Shown here piece by piece: positions 42,090 through 51,616 of a stretch of 64,000 nucleotides of DNA. The notes below the pieces were generated by a model that saw nothing but the letters and a program-made list of their open reading frames with translations, was not told where the DNA came from and searched no databases. Numbering within the stretch: position 1 is the stretch's first letter; each line of letters begins with the position of its first letter. A program made the translations under genes and the position numbers. The stretch comes from Streptomyces longispororuber (GTDB taxonomy: Bacteria > Actinomycetota > Actinomycetes > Streptomycetales > Streptomycetaceae), in contig NZ_JAMOLN010000008.1 of NCBI RefSeq assembly GCF_024448165.1, forward strand, positions 1 to 64,000. Reading direction: 5' to 3'.

Positions 42090-43901
42090 TCACTTGCCGG
42101 GGGTCACCACCATCGCCGAGCCGCCGCCGCGCCGCACCTTCTCGGCCGCCGCGAGCCACTTGCCGCCCGGCAGCCGCTGTACGCCGGTGGCGGCACCGAT
42201 CTCCGGGTTGAGCTTGAAGGAGTGTCCGACGGCTTCGAGCTTCGCTCGCGACGCGCTGTCGTAGAGGCCGGGTTCGAGCTCGGTCTGCGCCGCGTTGCGC
42301 TGGCTGGCGCGCGGCGCCGCGATGGCGTCGACGAGCGGCAGGCCCCGGTCGAGGAACCCGGTCAGCGTCTGCAGCACGGTGGTGATGATGGTGGCGCCGC
42401 CGGGCGAGCCGACCGCGACGACGGGCCTGTTCGCCCGGTCGAGGACGATGGTCGGGGAGATGGACGACCGCGGACGCTTGCCGGGACCCGGCAGGTTCGG
42501 GTCGTGCACCTCGGGGCTCGCGGGCGCGAAGGAGAAGTCGGTCAGCTCGTTGTTGAGCAGGAAGCCGCGGCCCGGCACCGTGATGCCGCTGCCGCCGGTC
42601 GACTCGATGGTGAGGGTGTACGCGACGACGTTGCCCCACTTGTCGGCGGCCGTCAGATGCGTGGTGTTCTCGCCCTCGAACGTCGTCGGGGCGGCCTTGT
42701 CGCCGGCCTCGCCGCACTTCCCGGGGTGCCGGGGGTCACCGGGTGGCACCGGGCTGGTGAGCACGGCATCGTCCTTGATCAGGCAGGCCCGCGAGTCGGC
42801 GAACTTCTGCGACAGCAGCTGCCTGGCCGGCACGGACTCGAAGGCCGGGTCGCCGACCCAGCGGCCCCGGTCGGCGAACGCGATCCGGCTCGCCTCGATG
42901 AACCGGTGCAGGTACCGCACGTCGGACGCCTTCGAGAGGTCGGTCCGCTCCAGGATGTTGAGGGCCTCGCCGACGGTCGTGCCGCCGGACGACGACGGCG
43001 CCATCGAGTAGACGCCGAGCCCGCGGTACGAGGTCTTCGACGGTGCCTGGTACTTGGCGGTGTACGCCGTGAGGTCCTTGGCCGACAGCCGTCCGGGGCG
43101 CGCCCGATAGCCCGAGGCCGGGTCGACCGGCGGGTCGTTGACCGTCCGCACCACGTCGGCGCCGATGTCGCCGCGGTACAGCGCCCCGATCCCCTTGCTG
43201 CCCAGCTCGTCGTAGGTGCGCGCCAGGTCGGGGTTCTTGAACGTCGAGCCGACGACCGGCAGCTGCCCGCCGGGCAGGAACAGCTTCGCCGTGTCGGGGA
43301 AGTTGCGGAACCGGGCCTCGTTCGACGCGGTCTGCGAGCGGAAGGTGTCGTCGACGGTGAACCCGTCGCGGGCCAGCTTCTGCGCGGGCTTCAGGACCGT
43401 GCCGAGCCGCTTGCTGCCCCAGGCGTCGAGCGCGGACTGCCAGGTGGCCGGGGTGCCGGGCGTGCCGACGCTCAGACCGCTGGTGACCGCGTCGTTGAAG
43501 GCGAGCGGCTTGCCGTTCTCCAGGAAGAGGTCGGACCCGGCGGTCAGCGGCGCCGTCTCCCGGCCGTCGATCGTGTGGACCTGGCGCGTCTTCGCGTCGT
43601 AGTAGACGAAGTAGCCGCCACCGCCGACCCCGGACGAGTACGGCTCGGTGACCCCGAGGGCGGCCGCGGTGGCGACGGCGGCGTCCACCGCGTTGCCCCC
43701 GTTGCGCAGGACCTCGATGCCGGCGGCCGAGGCGTCGGCGTCGACGCTCGCCACGGCGCCGCCGTACCCGACGGCAACCGGAACCTTCGGCGGGGTGCCC
43801 GGCGAGCCGGCAGCGGACGAAGGGGGCGCCGCGGCCCCGACGGCGACCATGCTCGCCGCGACCGCGCACATCGACAGATTCCGCCCAACTGAACGCCTCA
43901 T
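42090..43901 (-). CDS. ggt: Secreted gamma-glutamyltranspeptidase
   Basis: A 603-residue precursor. A signal peptide covers about residues 1-31. The large-subunit hallmark is GGNAVDAAVATAAALGVTEPYSSGVGGG. Autocleavage is before Thr413 in ENTTHLTAADKWGN, which becomes the nucleophile; GSGITVPGRGFLLNNELTDFS and SSISPTIVL follow in the small subunit. It releases glutamate from glutathione or gamma-glutamyl compounds outside the cell, which fits the gluABCD importer 1 kb away. GGAGG precedes the ATG. It differs from the leaderless-peptide GGT-like protein at 10659. Confidence 0.95.
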   Translation of the reverse strand: MRRSVGRNLSMCAVAASMVAVGAAAPPSSAAGSPGTPPKVPVAVGYGGAVASVDADASAAGIEVLRNGGNAVDAAVATAAALGVTEPYSSGVGGGGYFVYYDAKTRQVHTIDGRETAPLTAGSDLFLENGKPLAFNDAVTSGLSVGTPGTPATWQSALDAWGSKRLGTVLKPAQKLARDGFTVDDTFRSQTASNEARFRNFPDTAKLFLPGGQLPVVGSTFKNPDLARTYDELGSKGIGALYRGDIGADVVRTVNDPPVDPASGYRARPGRLSAKDLTAYTAKYQAPSKTSYRGLGVYSMAPSSSGGTTVGEALNILERTDLSKASDVRYLHRFIEASRIAFADRGRWVGDPAFESVPARQLLSQKFADSRACLIKDDAVLTSPVPPGDPRHPGKCGEAGDKAAPTTFEGENTTHLTAADKWGNVVAYTLTIESTGGSGITVPGRGFLLNNELTDFSFAPASPEVHDPNLPGPGKRPRSSISPTIVLDRANRPVVAVGSPGGATIITTVLQTLTGFLDRGLPLVDAIAAPRASQRNAAQTELEPGLYDSASRAKLEAVGHSFKLNPEIGAATGVQRLPGGKWLAAAEKVRRGGGSAMVVTPGK

Positions 43902-43990
43902 CAGTACCTCCAGTCAACAGCCGTCTGCGCAGCGTAACTTGACTTCCGGGAGCCGTCAGGACCCCCTCGAACACCGGTCCGCCGGTTGGC

Positions 43991-43996
43991 TAGAGT
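43991..43996 (+). promoter_or_regulatory. -10 element TAGAGT of leaderless membrane-protein gene
   Basis: TAGAGT is followed by 8 bases and the ATG at 44005. No ribosome-binding site is present. Confidence 0.5.
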
Positions 43997-44004
43997 GCGC
44001 CCCC

Positions 44005-44766
44005 ATGACTGAAGACGTGCGCAACATCGTCCTCGGCCTGATCGCAGCGGGCATCAGCGCCGCGCTGGGCTGGCTCGCCCGCACCTACCTGTGGAAGCGG
44101 AGGCTCCGCCGCAAGCAGGCCTTCTTCGGGCTGCCCGACAACTCGGAGTCGCTGCTGGTGGTGAACCGCGACGCGGGCGGCGCCGAGCTGACGGTGAAGC
44201 GCCATGACGTCTTCGCCCTCCTCGAACTCTCCGCCCTCATCAAGGACTGCGGCGCCCACGCCCAGGTCGTCGCCCACGACACGGCCCAGCAGGGCTTCGG
44301 GGAGCGTACGGAGTTCTGCGTCGGCGGCCCGGCCTCGAACCGCCGGATGGCCGCCCACATGGTGAGCCTGCTGCCCGGCATCCGCGTGAACACGGATCCG
44401 GAGCCGGGGCCGGACCGCGGCGCCTTCCAGATCGGCTCCGAGCGCTACCGCCTGGAGCCGGGCAGGACCGAGTACGTGATCCTGGCCCGCCTGACCGCCG
44501 GGGAGTCCAAGGAGGCGAGACCCGTCTTCCTGTTCTGCGGCCAGCTCCCCATCACCAACCAGGCCGCCACCCGCTATCTCGCCCGCCACCACGAGCGCCT
44601 CGCGCGCAAGCACGGCAACAGTTCGTTCGTGCTGCTCCTGAAGGTCGTCAACTCCGGGGCGTACGGCCCGGACGTCGTCGAGCTGGTCGCCGACGTCACC
44701 AAGTCCGCCCAGACGCCGCTCCCGGCCTCGGCGACCACCCCGCGGAACTCGCACCGGGCCAAGTAG
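44005..44766 (+). CDS. Membrane-anchored hypothetical protein
   Basis: A 253-residue protein with one N-terminal transmembrane helix (about residues 7-27) followed by a basic stop-transfer segment (KRRLRRKQ). The rest is predicted cytoplasmic. It contains an alternating alpha/beta stretch (ESLLVVNRD... VFALLELSALIKDCGAHAQVVAHD... RTEFCVGGPASNRRMAAHMVSLLPGI), which looks like a nucleotide-binding or SLOG-like fold, but I cannot name the family. It is divergent from ggt. Confidence 0.65.
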   Translation: MTEDVRNIVLGLIAAGISAALGWLARTYLWKRRLRRKQAFFGLPDNSESLLVVNRDAGGAELTVKRHDVFALLELSALIKDCGAHAQVVAHDTAQQGFGERTEFCVGGPASNRRMAAHMVSLLPGIRVNTDPEPGPDRGAFQIGSERYRLEPGRTEYVILARLTAGESKEARPVFLFCGQLPITNQAATRYLARHHERLARKHGNSSFVLLLKVVNSGAYGPDVVELVADVTKSAQTPLPASATTPRNSHRAK

Positions 44767-44936
44767 CCCCTGACACCAAGGAGAGCGGTGCCCCCGTCGC
44801 GTACGAATGCGACCGGGGCCCGCTCGGCCTCGGCAAGCAGGCGCGTCCCGTCCGTCGTGCGCACAGCTGACCTTCTTCCCGCGGGTGCGGGGAGTGATCT
44901 CCGACTGCGGCCGGCCGGGGACTGCCCATGCTCCGG

Positions 44937-45806
44937 CTACTGCACTCCTGGCAGCAGCGTCCCTGGTTCGGCAGGCGCGACATCCGCCGCCTCTGTCTTG
45001 GGACTGCGCCGCTGACGCCTGGCCACCCACTGGGCGAACCACGACAGCAACATGCACATCCCGATGTAGATCGGCGAGATGACCATCACCACAGGGATGA
45101 AGGGCAAATCGTAGTCGAGGTTCGACGCGATGAGCTTCCCGGCGTGGAGGAACTCCTCATAGGTGATCAGATAGCCCAGCGAGGTGTCCTTCAGGGCGAC
45201 CACCAGCTGGCTGATGATGGCGGGCAGCATCGCGCGGACGGCCTGCGGCACCAGTACGTGCCCCATCACCTGCGTCTTGCGCATCCCGAGCGCGTACGCG
45301 GCCTCGCGCTGGCCGCGCTCCACCGCGTTGATGCCGGAGCGGAACACCTCGGCGAGCACGGAGCCGTTGTAGAGCGTCAGGCCGGCGACGAGCGCGGGCA
45401 GCGGCTCCACCTTCAGGGCCACGTAGATGAAGAAGATCATCACGAGGACCGGCATCGCGCGGAAGAACTCCACGAAGAGCGTCGCGAGCCAGCGCACGGG
45501 CCGGTGGTCGGAGAGCCGGCCGACGGCGAGGAGGGTGCCGAGGACGAGGGAGAGCACGGCCGCGATGGCGAACGCCTTCAGCGTGTTGCCGAGGCCGCGC
45601 AGCAGCAGTTCCTGGATCCCCTTGTACTGGAAGGGCATCCACTTCGTGTACGTGAACTGGTCGGTGTCGAACAGCAGGTAGACGATCCAGCCGACGAGCG
45701 CGAGCACGAGCAGCGTGGAGAGGGCGCCGTACAGCTTGTGGCGGCGCTCGGTCCTGGGGCCGGGGATGTCGTAGAGGGCGGTGGCGCTGTGGTCGAGTGC
45801 TTTCAT
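44937..45806 (-). CDS. gluD: Glutamate ABC transporter permease (GluD type)
   Basis: A 289-residue polar-amino-acid permease. After an N-terminal anchor, the core carries the PAAT-family HisM-like helices, with the EAA loop in REAAYALGMRKTQVMGHVLVPQAVRAMLP. It overlaps gluC by 4 bases. It pairs with GluC to form the channel for glutamate (possibly aspartate or glutamine). The C-terminal tail is Arg/Pro-rich and cytoplasmic. Confidence 0.92.
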   Translation of the reverse strand: MKALDHSATALYDIPGPRTERRHKLYGALSTLLVLALVGWIVYLLFDTDQFTYTKWMPFQYKGIQELLLRGLGNTLKAFAIAAVLSLVLGTLLAVGRLSDHRPVRWLATLFVEFFRAMPVLVMIFFIYVALKVEPLPALVAGLTLYNGSVLAEVFRSGINAVERGQREAAYALGMRKTQVMGHVLVPQAVRAMLPAIISQLVVALKDTSLGYLITYEEFLHAGKLIASNLDYDLPFIPVVMVISPIYIGMCMLLSWFAQWVARRQRRSPKTEAADVAPAEPGTLLPGVQ

Positions 45807-46447
45807 CGGGCGACTCCCCAGCGCTTTTCCAGGATGTTGAAGACCGCGCTGATGGCGAGCGTGATCACGAGGTATCCGAGCGCGATCCAGACGAACGTCC
45901 AGATGATGTTGTAGCCGAGCTCGCTGAGCGTCTTGTACGTGCCGAGCAGCTCGGTGACGCTGAACGCGCCCGCGATCGCCGAGTTCTTGGCGAGCGCGAT
46001 GAGGGTGGAGCCGACGGGCGGGATCACCGACCGGAAGGCCTGCGGCAGGATGATCGTGGTCAGCGTCTGACTGAACGTCATGCCGAGGCTGCGGGCCGCC
46101 TCGCCCTGTCCCTTGGGCACGGTGTTGATGCCGGAGCGCAGCGCCTCGCAGATGAACGCCGAGGTGTAGCAGCCGAGCGCGAGCACCGCGAACACGGTGA
46201 ACGGCAGCACGAGCCCGAACCGCGGCAGACCCAGCAGGACGGCGAAGAACAGCAGGGTCAGCGGGGTGTTGCGCAGGACAGTGACCCAGGCGGTGCCCAG
46301 CGCCCGGAAGGAGCCGACGGGCGCGACCCGGAACGAGGCCATGACGAACCCGAGCACGAGGGCCAGGATCGAGGCGTAGACGGTGAGCTCGACGGTACCG
46401 AGGAAGCCCTTCCAGTACGTCGAGATGTTGTCGGTCAGGACGTTCAC
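45803..46447 (-). CDS. gluC: Glutamate ABC transporter permease (GluC type)
   Basis: A 214-residue permease with five helices and the EAA loop in GQGEAARSLGMTFSQTLTTIILPQAFRSVIPP, characteristic of polar amino-acid uptake systems. It lies between gluB and gluD with a 10-base gap to gluB and a 4-base overlap with gluD. Confidence 0.93.
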   Translation of the reverse strand: MNVLTDNISTYWKGFLGTVELTVYASILALVLGFVMASFRVAPVGSFRALGTAWVTVLRNTPLTLLFFAVLLGLPRFGLVLPFTVFAVLALGCYTSAFICEALRSGINTVPKGQGEAARSLGMTFSQTLTTIILPQAFRSVIPPVGSTLIALAKNSAIAGAFSVTELLGTYKTLSELGYNIIWTFVWIALGYLVITLAISAVFNILEKRWGVAR

Positions 46448-46457
46448 GTGACGCTCC

Positions 46458-47369
46458 TCAGCTCGCCGGGTAGCGGTCGATGGGCGGCGGCGTCGGGGCG
46501 GGCACTCCGGACAGTCCGAGCGTGGCCTCGAACGCCTTCTTCCAGTCCCCGTTCTTCTGGCGAGCCTCCAGGGCGTCGTTCATGGCGAACCGGAGCGCGT
46601 TGTCCTTGCGCGGGACGCCGATGCCGTACGGCTCCTCGGAGAACGGCTTGCCGGCCAGCTTCAGCTCGTCGGGCGCCTTGGCGGCGAAGCCGAGCAGGAT
46701 CGCGTCGTCGGTGGTGACCGCGTCGACCTGGAACGTCAGGAGGTTGTCGACGCAGATCGAGTACGTGTCGTACGCGACGAGCTCGGCCTTCGGGTAGTCG
46801 GCCTGGATGCGCTGGTACGGGGTCGATCCGGCGGCCGAGCAGACGCGCTTGCCCGCCAGGTCCTGCGGGCCGTTGATGTCCTCCTCGTCCTTGCGCACGA
46901 GCAGCGACTGGCCGGCCATGAAGTAGGGGCCGGCGAATCCGACGAGCTTCTTGCGGTTGTCGTTGATCGTGTACGTGCCGACGTAGTAGTCGATCTGCCC
47001 GTTCTGCAGGGCGGTCTCGCGGTTGGCGGAGGCGATCGTCTTGAAGGCGATCTTCTTCGGGTCGAGACCGAGCGAGGCGGAGATCATCCTGGCGATCTCG
47101 ATGTCGAAGCCCGAGTAGACGCCGTTGGCGGGGTTCTTCTCACCGAGGTAGGGCTGGTCCTCCTTGGCGCCGACGACGAAGTGGCCGCGCTTCACGGCCC
47201 TCTTCCAGGTGGGCGAGTCGGGCAGCGAGAACCCTTGGGCCACTTGGTACTTGGGGAGCTCGTCGGCCGACGGGCCCTTGACCGGCGGGCTGCCTTCCTT
47301 GCCGCAGGCGGTGGCGGCGACGGCCGTCACGAGCAGGGCGGCGAGCAGCCGTAGCGACTTGGCGATCAT
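46458..47369 (-). CDS. gluB: Glutamate-binding lipoprotein (GluB type)
   Basis: A 303-residue family 3 solute-binding protein. The signal peptide ends in a lipobox with Cys22 (AATAC). Family signatures are GHFVVGAKEDQPYLGEKN, VYSGFDIEIARMIS, and the C-terminal EEPYGIGVPRKDN. It captures glutamate at the outer surface for GluC/GluD. It lies 18 bases downstream of the ATPase gene. Confidence 0.93.
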   Translation of the reverse strand: MIAKSLRLLAALLVTAVAATACGKEGSPPVKGPSADELPKYQVAQGFSLPDSPTWKRAVKRGHFVVGAKEDQPYLGEKNPANGVYSGFDIEIARMISASLGLDPKKIAFKTIASANRETALQNGQIDYYVGTYTINDNRKKLVGFAGPYFMAGQSLLVRKDEEDINGPQDLAGKRVCSAAGSTPYQRIQADYPKAELVAYDTYSICVDNLLTFQVDAVTTDDAILLGFAAKAPDELKLAGKPFSEEPYGIGVPRKDNALRFAMNDALEARQKNGDWKKAFEATLGLSGVPAPTPPPIDRYPAS

Positions 47370-47387
47370 GCGTGCTGCACTCCCCCG

Positions 47388-48131
<744 letters not shown>

Positions 48132-48275
48132 GGCAGTACCTGCCCACTCTCAGCTGTGTCGGTCCGCGCAAACTATCCACGCCGATATGGGACTTAACGG
48201 ACGACACGCACTTATGGCCATTAACCGTATTTGCGGCTCAACTGCGCTTCACGCGCTCGGCTCTTCCTCCCGGGT

Positions 48276-48713
48276 CTACGATTCGCTGGCCTCCGCGTAG
48301 AACTGGGAGAGTTCGGGCGCTCCGCTCGCCGCCCACTCGTGCCCCACCTCGACGACGTCGATCTCCCGGCCCGAGGCGAGACACACCACGGGCTGGCCGT
48401 CGGGCCGGATCACCCAGGCGGCGCCGGGCACCTGGTGGACCAGGATCGTGCCGAGGTAGAGGCCCGCGTCGTTGCCGAGCCAGTGCAGCGTCTCCTCGTC
48501 CTCGCGCCAGCGCGGCACCAGTTGGTCGAGGGCCGCCAACGAGCCGACGGAGTCGTCGAGTTCGACGCCCTCCTGCTCCGCCTGGGCCCGCAACAGCTCG
48601 CATTCGGAGAGGAGTTCGGCGACGCCCTCGGCGTCGCCGCCGTCGGGCGGGAACACCGCGAGGGCCCGCGCTCCCGGCTTCTTCCGCCAATTACCCACGA
48701 AAGGGATCTTCAT
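48276..48713 (-). CDS. Conserved hypothetical protein, 145 aa (DUF6278-like)
   Basis: A small soluble protein starting MKIPFVGNWRKKPG. The middle is acidic and helical (GVAELLSECELLRAQAEQEGVELDDS), followed by LDQLVPRWREDEETLHWLGNDAGLYLGTILV and a short beta-rich end. I recall similar Streptomyces proteins labelled DUF6278; no function is known. ATG 48713 is chosen because the conserved text begins there; the frame is open to 48782. Confidence 0.65.
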   Translation of the reverse strand: MKIPFVGNWRKKPGARALAVFPPDGGDAEGVAELLSECELLRAQAEQEGVELDDSVGSLAALDQLVPRWREDEETLHWLGNDAGLYLGTILVHQVPGAAWVIRPDGQPVVCLASGREIDVVEVGHEWAASGAPELSQFYAEASES

Positions 48714-48803
48714 ACCGACAGCCTCGCATCCGGCCCCGCGCAGGCACCACAGGCGCGCGGCCTGTGTTCCCGGCGAGTTCACGCCGCTTTCCGGCGCACC
48801 TCA

Positions 48804-48832
48804 TTGACGCGTTCCCGCCCCCTCCCTACGTT
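48804..48832 (+). promoter_or_regulatory. Consensus promoter for the SGNH hydrolase gene
   Basis: TTGACG at 48804-48809 and TACGTT at 48827-48832 are separated by exactly 17 bases. Transcription would start near 48839, about 40 bases before the TTG start. Confidence 0.6.
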
Positions 48833-48877
48833 CATGGCGCACCTGTCACGCCAGCCGCACCACGGAGGGAGCCGGTC

Positions 48878-50653
48878 TTGCGCCGACGCACCTGGGGAAC
48901 AGCCGTCCTACTGGCCGTCTGCGCGGGGCTCACACCCGTCACGACAGCCCAGGCCGCCCCGCACAGACCCGGGCCGCTCCCGCTGGAGCGGCTCTTCGAC
49001 AACCGGGCCGTCAGCGACGACGCGCGGCCCGGCGAGGCGGACTTCGACGGCGCGGGCGGTTCGCTCTCCGCGCAGGACCTGACCGCGGCGGGCTGGACTC
49101 CCGGCCGGGCGCTGGGAGTTGACGGCGCCCGCCTGAAGTGGCCGAGGTCCGCGGGCAGCGGCCCCGACAACGTGACGGCGGACGGGCAGCAGGTCCGGGT
49201 GACCGGCCGGGGCGACGCGCTGGCGTTCCTGGTCGCCGGGACGGGTGGCGACGGGGCCGGCACCGGCACCGTCCGGTACGCCGACGGCTCCCGCTCCTCG
49301 TACACGCTGACCGCGCCGGACTGGCGCACCGGACCGCTCGCCACGAAGTCGGTCGCACTGCCGCACCGGAACACGCCGGACGCCCAACTCACCGAGAAGA
49401 CCCGGCTGTACACGGTCACCGTGCCGGTGCGGAAGGGGCGCCAGATCACGTCCGTGGAGCTGCCGGACGCCTCCGGCGACGGGCGGGCGCTGCACGTCTT
49501 CGACGTCTCGGTACGCGCGGCGACAACCGGATGGACGGGCACCTGGTCGGCGTCCACGGCCGGATACACAACGGTGGGCCCGTGGGCGGACCGCACGGTG
49601 CGGCTCGTCGTGCACACCAGCACGGGCGGCCCGCGGGTGCGGATCCGGCTCGACAACACCTTCGCCTCGACGCCGGTGCGGATCGGCAGCGCGTCGGTGG
49701 CGGTGCAGGAGGCGGGGGCCGCGGCGCGGAGCACGCCGGTGCCGCTGACGTTCCGGGGCGGGGCCGGGGCGCTGCTGCCGGCGGGCACCCAGGCGTGGAG
49801 CGACCCGGTCGGCTTCGACGTGCCGGCGGACGCGAACCTCCTGGTGAGCTTCCACCTGCCGGAGCCGGTGGCCGCGGCGCCCGTGCACAGCCAGGCCATC
49901 CAGCGGTCGTACGTCAGCACGCCCGGCGACCACGCGGCGGAGGCGGCCGGCACGGCGTACACGTCGACCATCTCGTACTGGCCGCTCCTCACGGGCGTCG
50001 ACGTCGGCGGCGGGCCGGGCTCCGTGGTGCTGCTCGGCGACTCCATCACGGACGGCGTGAAGTCGACGCAGGACGCGAACCACCGGTGGCCGAACGTGCT
50101 GTCGACGCGGCTGCTCGGCCAGTCGGAGGTGCCGCGGTACGGCGTGCTGAACCAGGGCATCTCCGCGAACCGGGTCGTCGCGGACCGGTACCCGGGCGAC
50201 GGCATCTCCACCGACACGGGTGGGGTGAGCGCGCTGCACCGGCTCGACCGTGACGTGCTCGCGCAGACGTCGGCCCGGACGGTCGTGGTGTTCATGGGGG
50301 TCAACGACGTGCGGTGGGGCGCGTCCGCGGAGCAGGTCGTGGCCGGGCTCCGGGAGGTCGCGGCGCGGGCGCATGAGCGGGGGCTGAAGGTGATCGGGGC
50401 GACGATCACTCCGTGCGAGGGGGAGTCCCTGTGCACGGCCGCGGCCGATGTGCAGCGGATCGCGGTCAACTCGTGGCTGCGGACGGCCGGTTCGGGGTTC
50501 GACGGGGTGCTGGACTTCGACGCCGTCGTGCGGGATCCGGCGCATCCGGCCCGGATACGGGCCGAGTTCGACAGCGGCGACCATCTGCATCCCGGGGATG
50601 CGGGCCTGAAGGCACTGGCCGACTCGGTCGACCTGAGGATGCTCGCGCCGTAG
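48878..50653 (+). CDS. Secreted SGNH/GDSL hydrolase
   Basis: A 591-residue exported esterase/lipase-like enzyme. A signal peptide covers about residues 1-27 (ends TAQAAP). Residues ~30-370 are a long beta-rich region of unknown role. The catalytic SGNH domain is C-terminal: nucleophile Ser in LLGDSITDG (~389), the Gly of NQGISANR, Asn in FMGVNDV (~476), and the Asp/His pair in SGDHLHPGD (~570). The start is TTG 48878 with GGAGGGAG 6 bases upstream; this puts the signal peptide at residue 1. It could deacetylate plant polysaccharides, but the substrate is unknown. Confidence 0.88.
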   Translation: MRRRTWGTAVLLAVCAGLTPVTTAQAAPHRPGPLPLERLFDNRAVSDDARPGEADFDGAGGSLSAQDLTAAGWTPGRALGVDGARLKWPRSAGSGPDNVTADGQQVRVTGRGDALAFLVAGTGGDGAGTGTVRYADGSRSSYTLTAPDWRTGPLATKSVALPHRNTPDAQLTEKTRLYTVTVPVRKGRQITSVELPDASGDGRALHVFDVSVRAATTGWTGTWSASTAGYTTVGPWADRTVRLVVHTSTGGPRVRIRLDNTFASTPVRIGSASVAVQEAGAAARSTPVPLTFRGGAGALLPAGTQAWSDPVGFDVPADANLLVSFHLPEPVAAAPVHSQAIQRSYVSTPGDHAAEAAGTAYTSTISYWPLLTGVDVGGGPGSVVLLGDSITDGVKSTQDANHRWPNVLSTRLLGQSEVPRYGVLNQGISANRVVADRYPGDGISTDTGGVSALHRLDRDVLAQTSARTVVVFMGVNDVRWGASAEQVVAGLREVAARAHERGLKVIGATITPCEGESLCTAAADVQRIAVNSWLRTAGSGFDGVLDFDAVVRDPAHPARIRAEFDSGDHLHPGDAGLKALADSVDLRMLAP

Positions 50654-50675
50654 CTCCGGGCCGCCGATGACCGCT

Positions 50676-50725
50676 GCGGGTGCGTGGGGCTTCTCGCGCA
50701 GTTCCCCGCGCCCCTACGCACCCGC
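50676..50725. repeat. Dispersed Streptomyces hairpin repeat (copy A)
   Basis: Arms GCGGGTGCGT (50676-50685) and ACGCACCCGC (50716-50725) enclose a core with CTCGCGCAGTTCCCCGCGC (50693-50711). The same 19-base core occurs inverted at 57067-57085. It lies between two convergent genes and may terminate both. Confidence 0.7.
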
Positions 50726-50732
50726 GGTCGCG

Positions 50733-51512
50733 CTACACGTCCAGATCCACCACGACGGGGGCGTGGTCCGACGCGCCCTTGCCCTTGCGTTCCTCGCGGT
50801 CGACGTAGGAGTCCTTCACGGCACCGGCGAACGCGGCGTTCCCGTAGACCAGGTCGATGCGCATGCCCTTGTTCTTCGGGAAGCCGAGGGCGCGGTAGTC
50901 CCAGTACGTGAAGGGGTGGTCGTACTTGAGGGGGCGCGGGACCACGTCGGACAGGCCCGCCTCGCGCAGCGCGGCGAGCGCGGCCCGCTCGGCCGGCGTG
51001 ACGTGCGTGGCGCCGTCGAAGACGGAGATGTCCCAGACGTCGTCGTCCGTCGGCGCCACGTTGTAGTCACCCATCACCGCGAACGGGCGCGAGCCCGCCG
51101 CGTCGCCCGCGACCGCCGCCTTCAGGGCCTCGAACCACTGCAGCTTGTACGCGTAGTGCGGGTGGTCGACCTCCCGGCCGTTCGGCACGTAGACCGACCA
51201 GACGCGGACCGGGCCGCAGGTCGCGGAGACCGCGCGGGGCTCCTCGGCGCCGTCGTAGCCGGGGTCGCCTGGCAGGCCCTTGACGACGTCCTCCAGGCCG
51301 ACGCGGGAGAGCAGCGCCACCCCGTTCCACCTGCCGTTCGCGTTCACCGCCGACTCGTAGCCCAGCTCCCGCAGCTCGTCCGCGGGGAACTGCTCGGCCG
51401 AGCACTTGGTCTCCTGGATGCACAGCACGTCCGTGCCGCTGGTCTCCAGCCAGGCAAGGAGGCGCGGCAGGCGCGCGGTGATCGAGTTCACGTTCCAGGT
51501 AGCAATGCGCAT
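50733..51512 (-). CDS. xthA: Exodeoxyribonuclease III
   Basis: A 259-residue AP-endonuclease/3'-phosphatase of base-excision repair. Catalytic residues are Asn7 (ATWNVNS), Glu34 (IQETKC), Asp149/Asn151 (MGDYNVAP) and Asp249/His250 (SDHAPVVVD). The length is standard. The ATG at 51512 has a leaderless-type -10 7 bases upstream and no ribosome-binding site. Confidence 0.95.
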   Translation of the reverse strand: MRIATWNVNSITARLPRLLAWLETSGTDVLCIQETKCSAEQFPADELRELGYESAVNANGRWNGVALLSRVGLEDVVKGLPGDPGYDGAEEPRAVSATCGPVRVWSVYVPNGREVDHPHYAYKLQWFEALKAAVAGDAAGSRPFAVMGDYNVAPTDDDVWDISVFDGATHVTPAERAALAALREAGLSDVVPRPLKYDHPFTYWDYRALGFPKNKGMRIDLVYGNAAFAGAVKDSYVDREERKGKGASDHAPVVVDLDV

Positions 51513-51519
51513 GCCTCAC

Positions 51520-51525
51520 AACCTA
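51520..51525 (-). promoter_or_regulatory. -10 element TAGGTT of leaderless xthA
   Basis: On the minus strand TAGGTT is followed by exactly 7 bases and the ATG at 51512. Confidence 0.5.
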
Positions 51526-51579
51526 CCGGGCGGGTGTGACAACGAGCCCGTCCGGCATCGCCGGGATAGACAGGCAACC

Positions 51580-51612
51580 TTGCAAGTTTTCCTGTTAGGC
51601 AGGTAGCCTGCC
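51580..51612 (+). promoter_or_regulatory. Promoter and overlapping dyad of the isochorismatase-like gene
   Basis: TTGCAA (51580-51585) and TAGCCT (51604-51609) are 18 bases apart, and the ATG follows the -10 by 7 bases, so the mRNA is probably leaderless. The dyad GGCAGG-TAG-CCTGCC (51598-51612) overlaps the -10, as expected for a repressor operator. Confidence 0.6.
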
Positions 51613-51616
51613 GAAC

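Noticed and set aside
44574..44864. Small minus-strand frame in the gap after the 44005 gene
   Set aside because: Its start looks mildly plausible, but most of it is antisense to the end of the 44005 gene and it has no ribosome site or conserved motif. The rest of the 44767-44936 gap shows nothing I can support.
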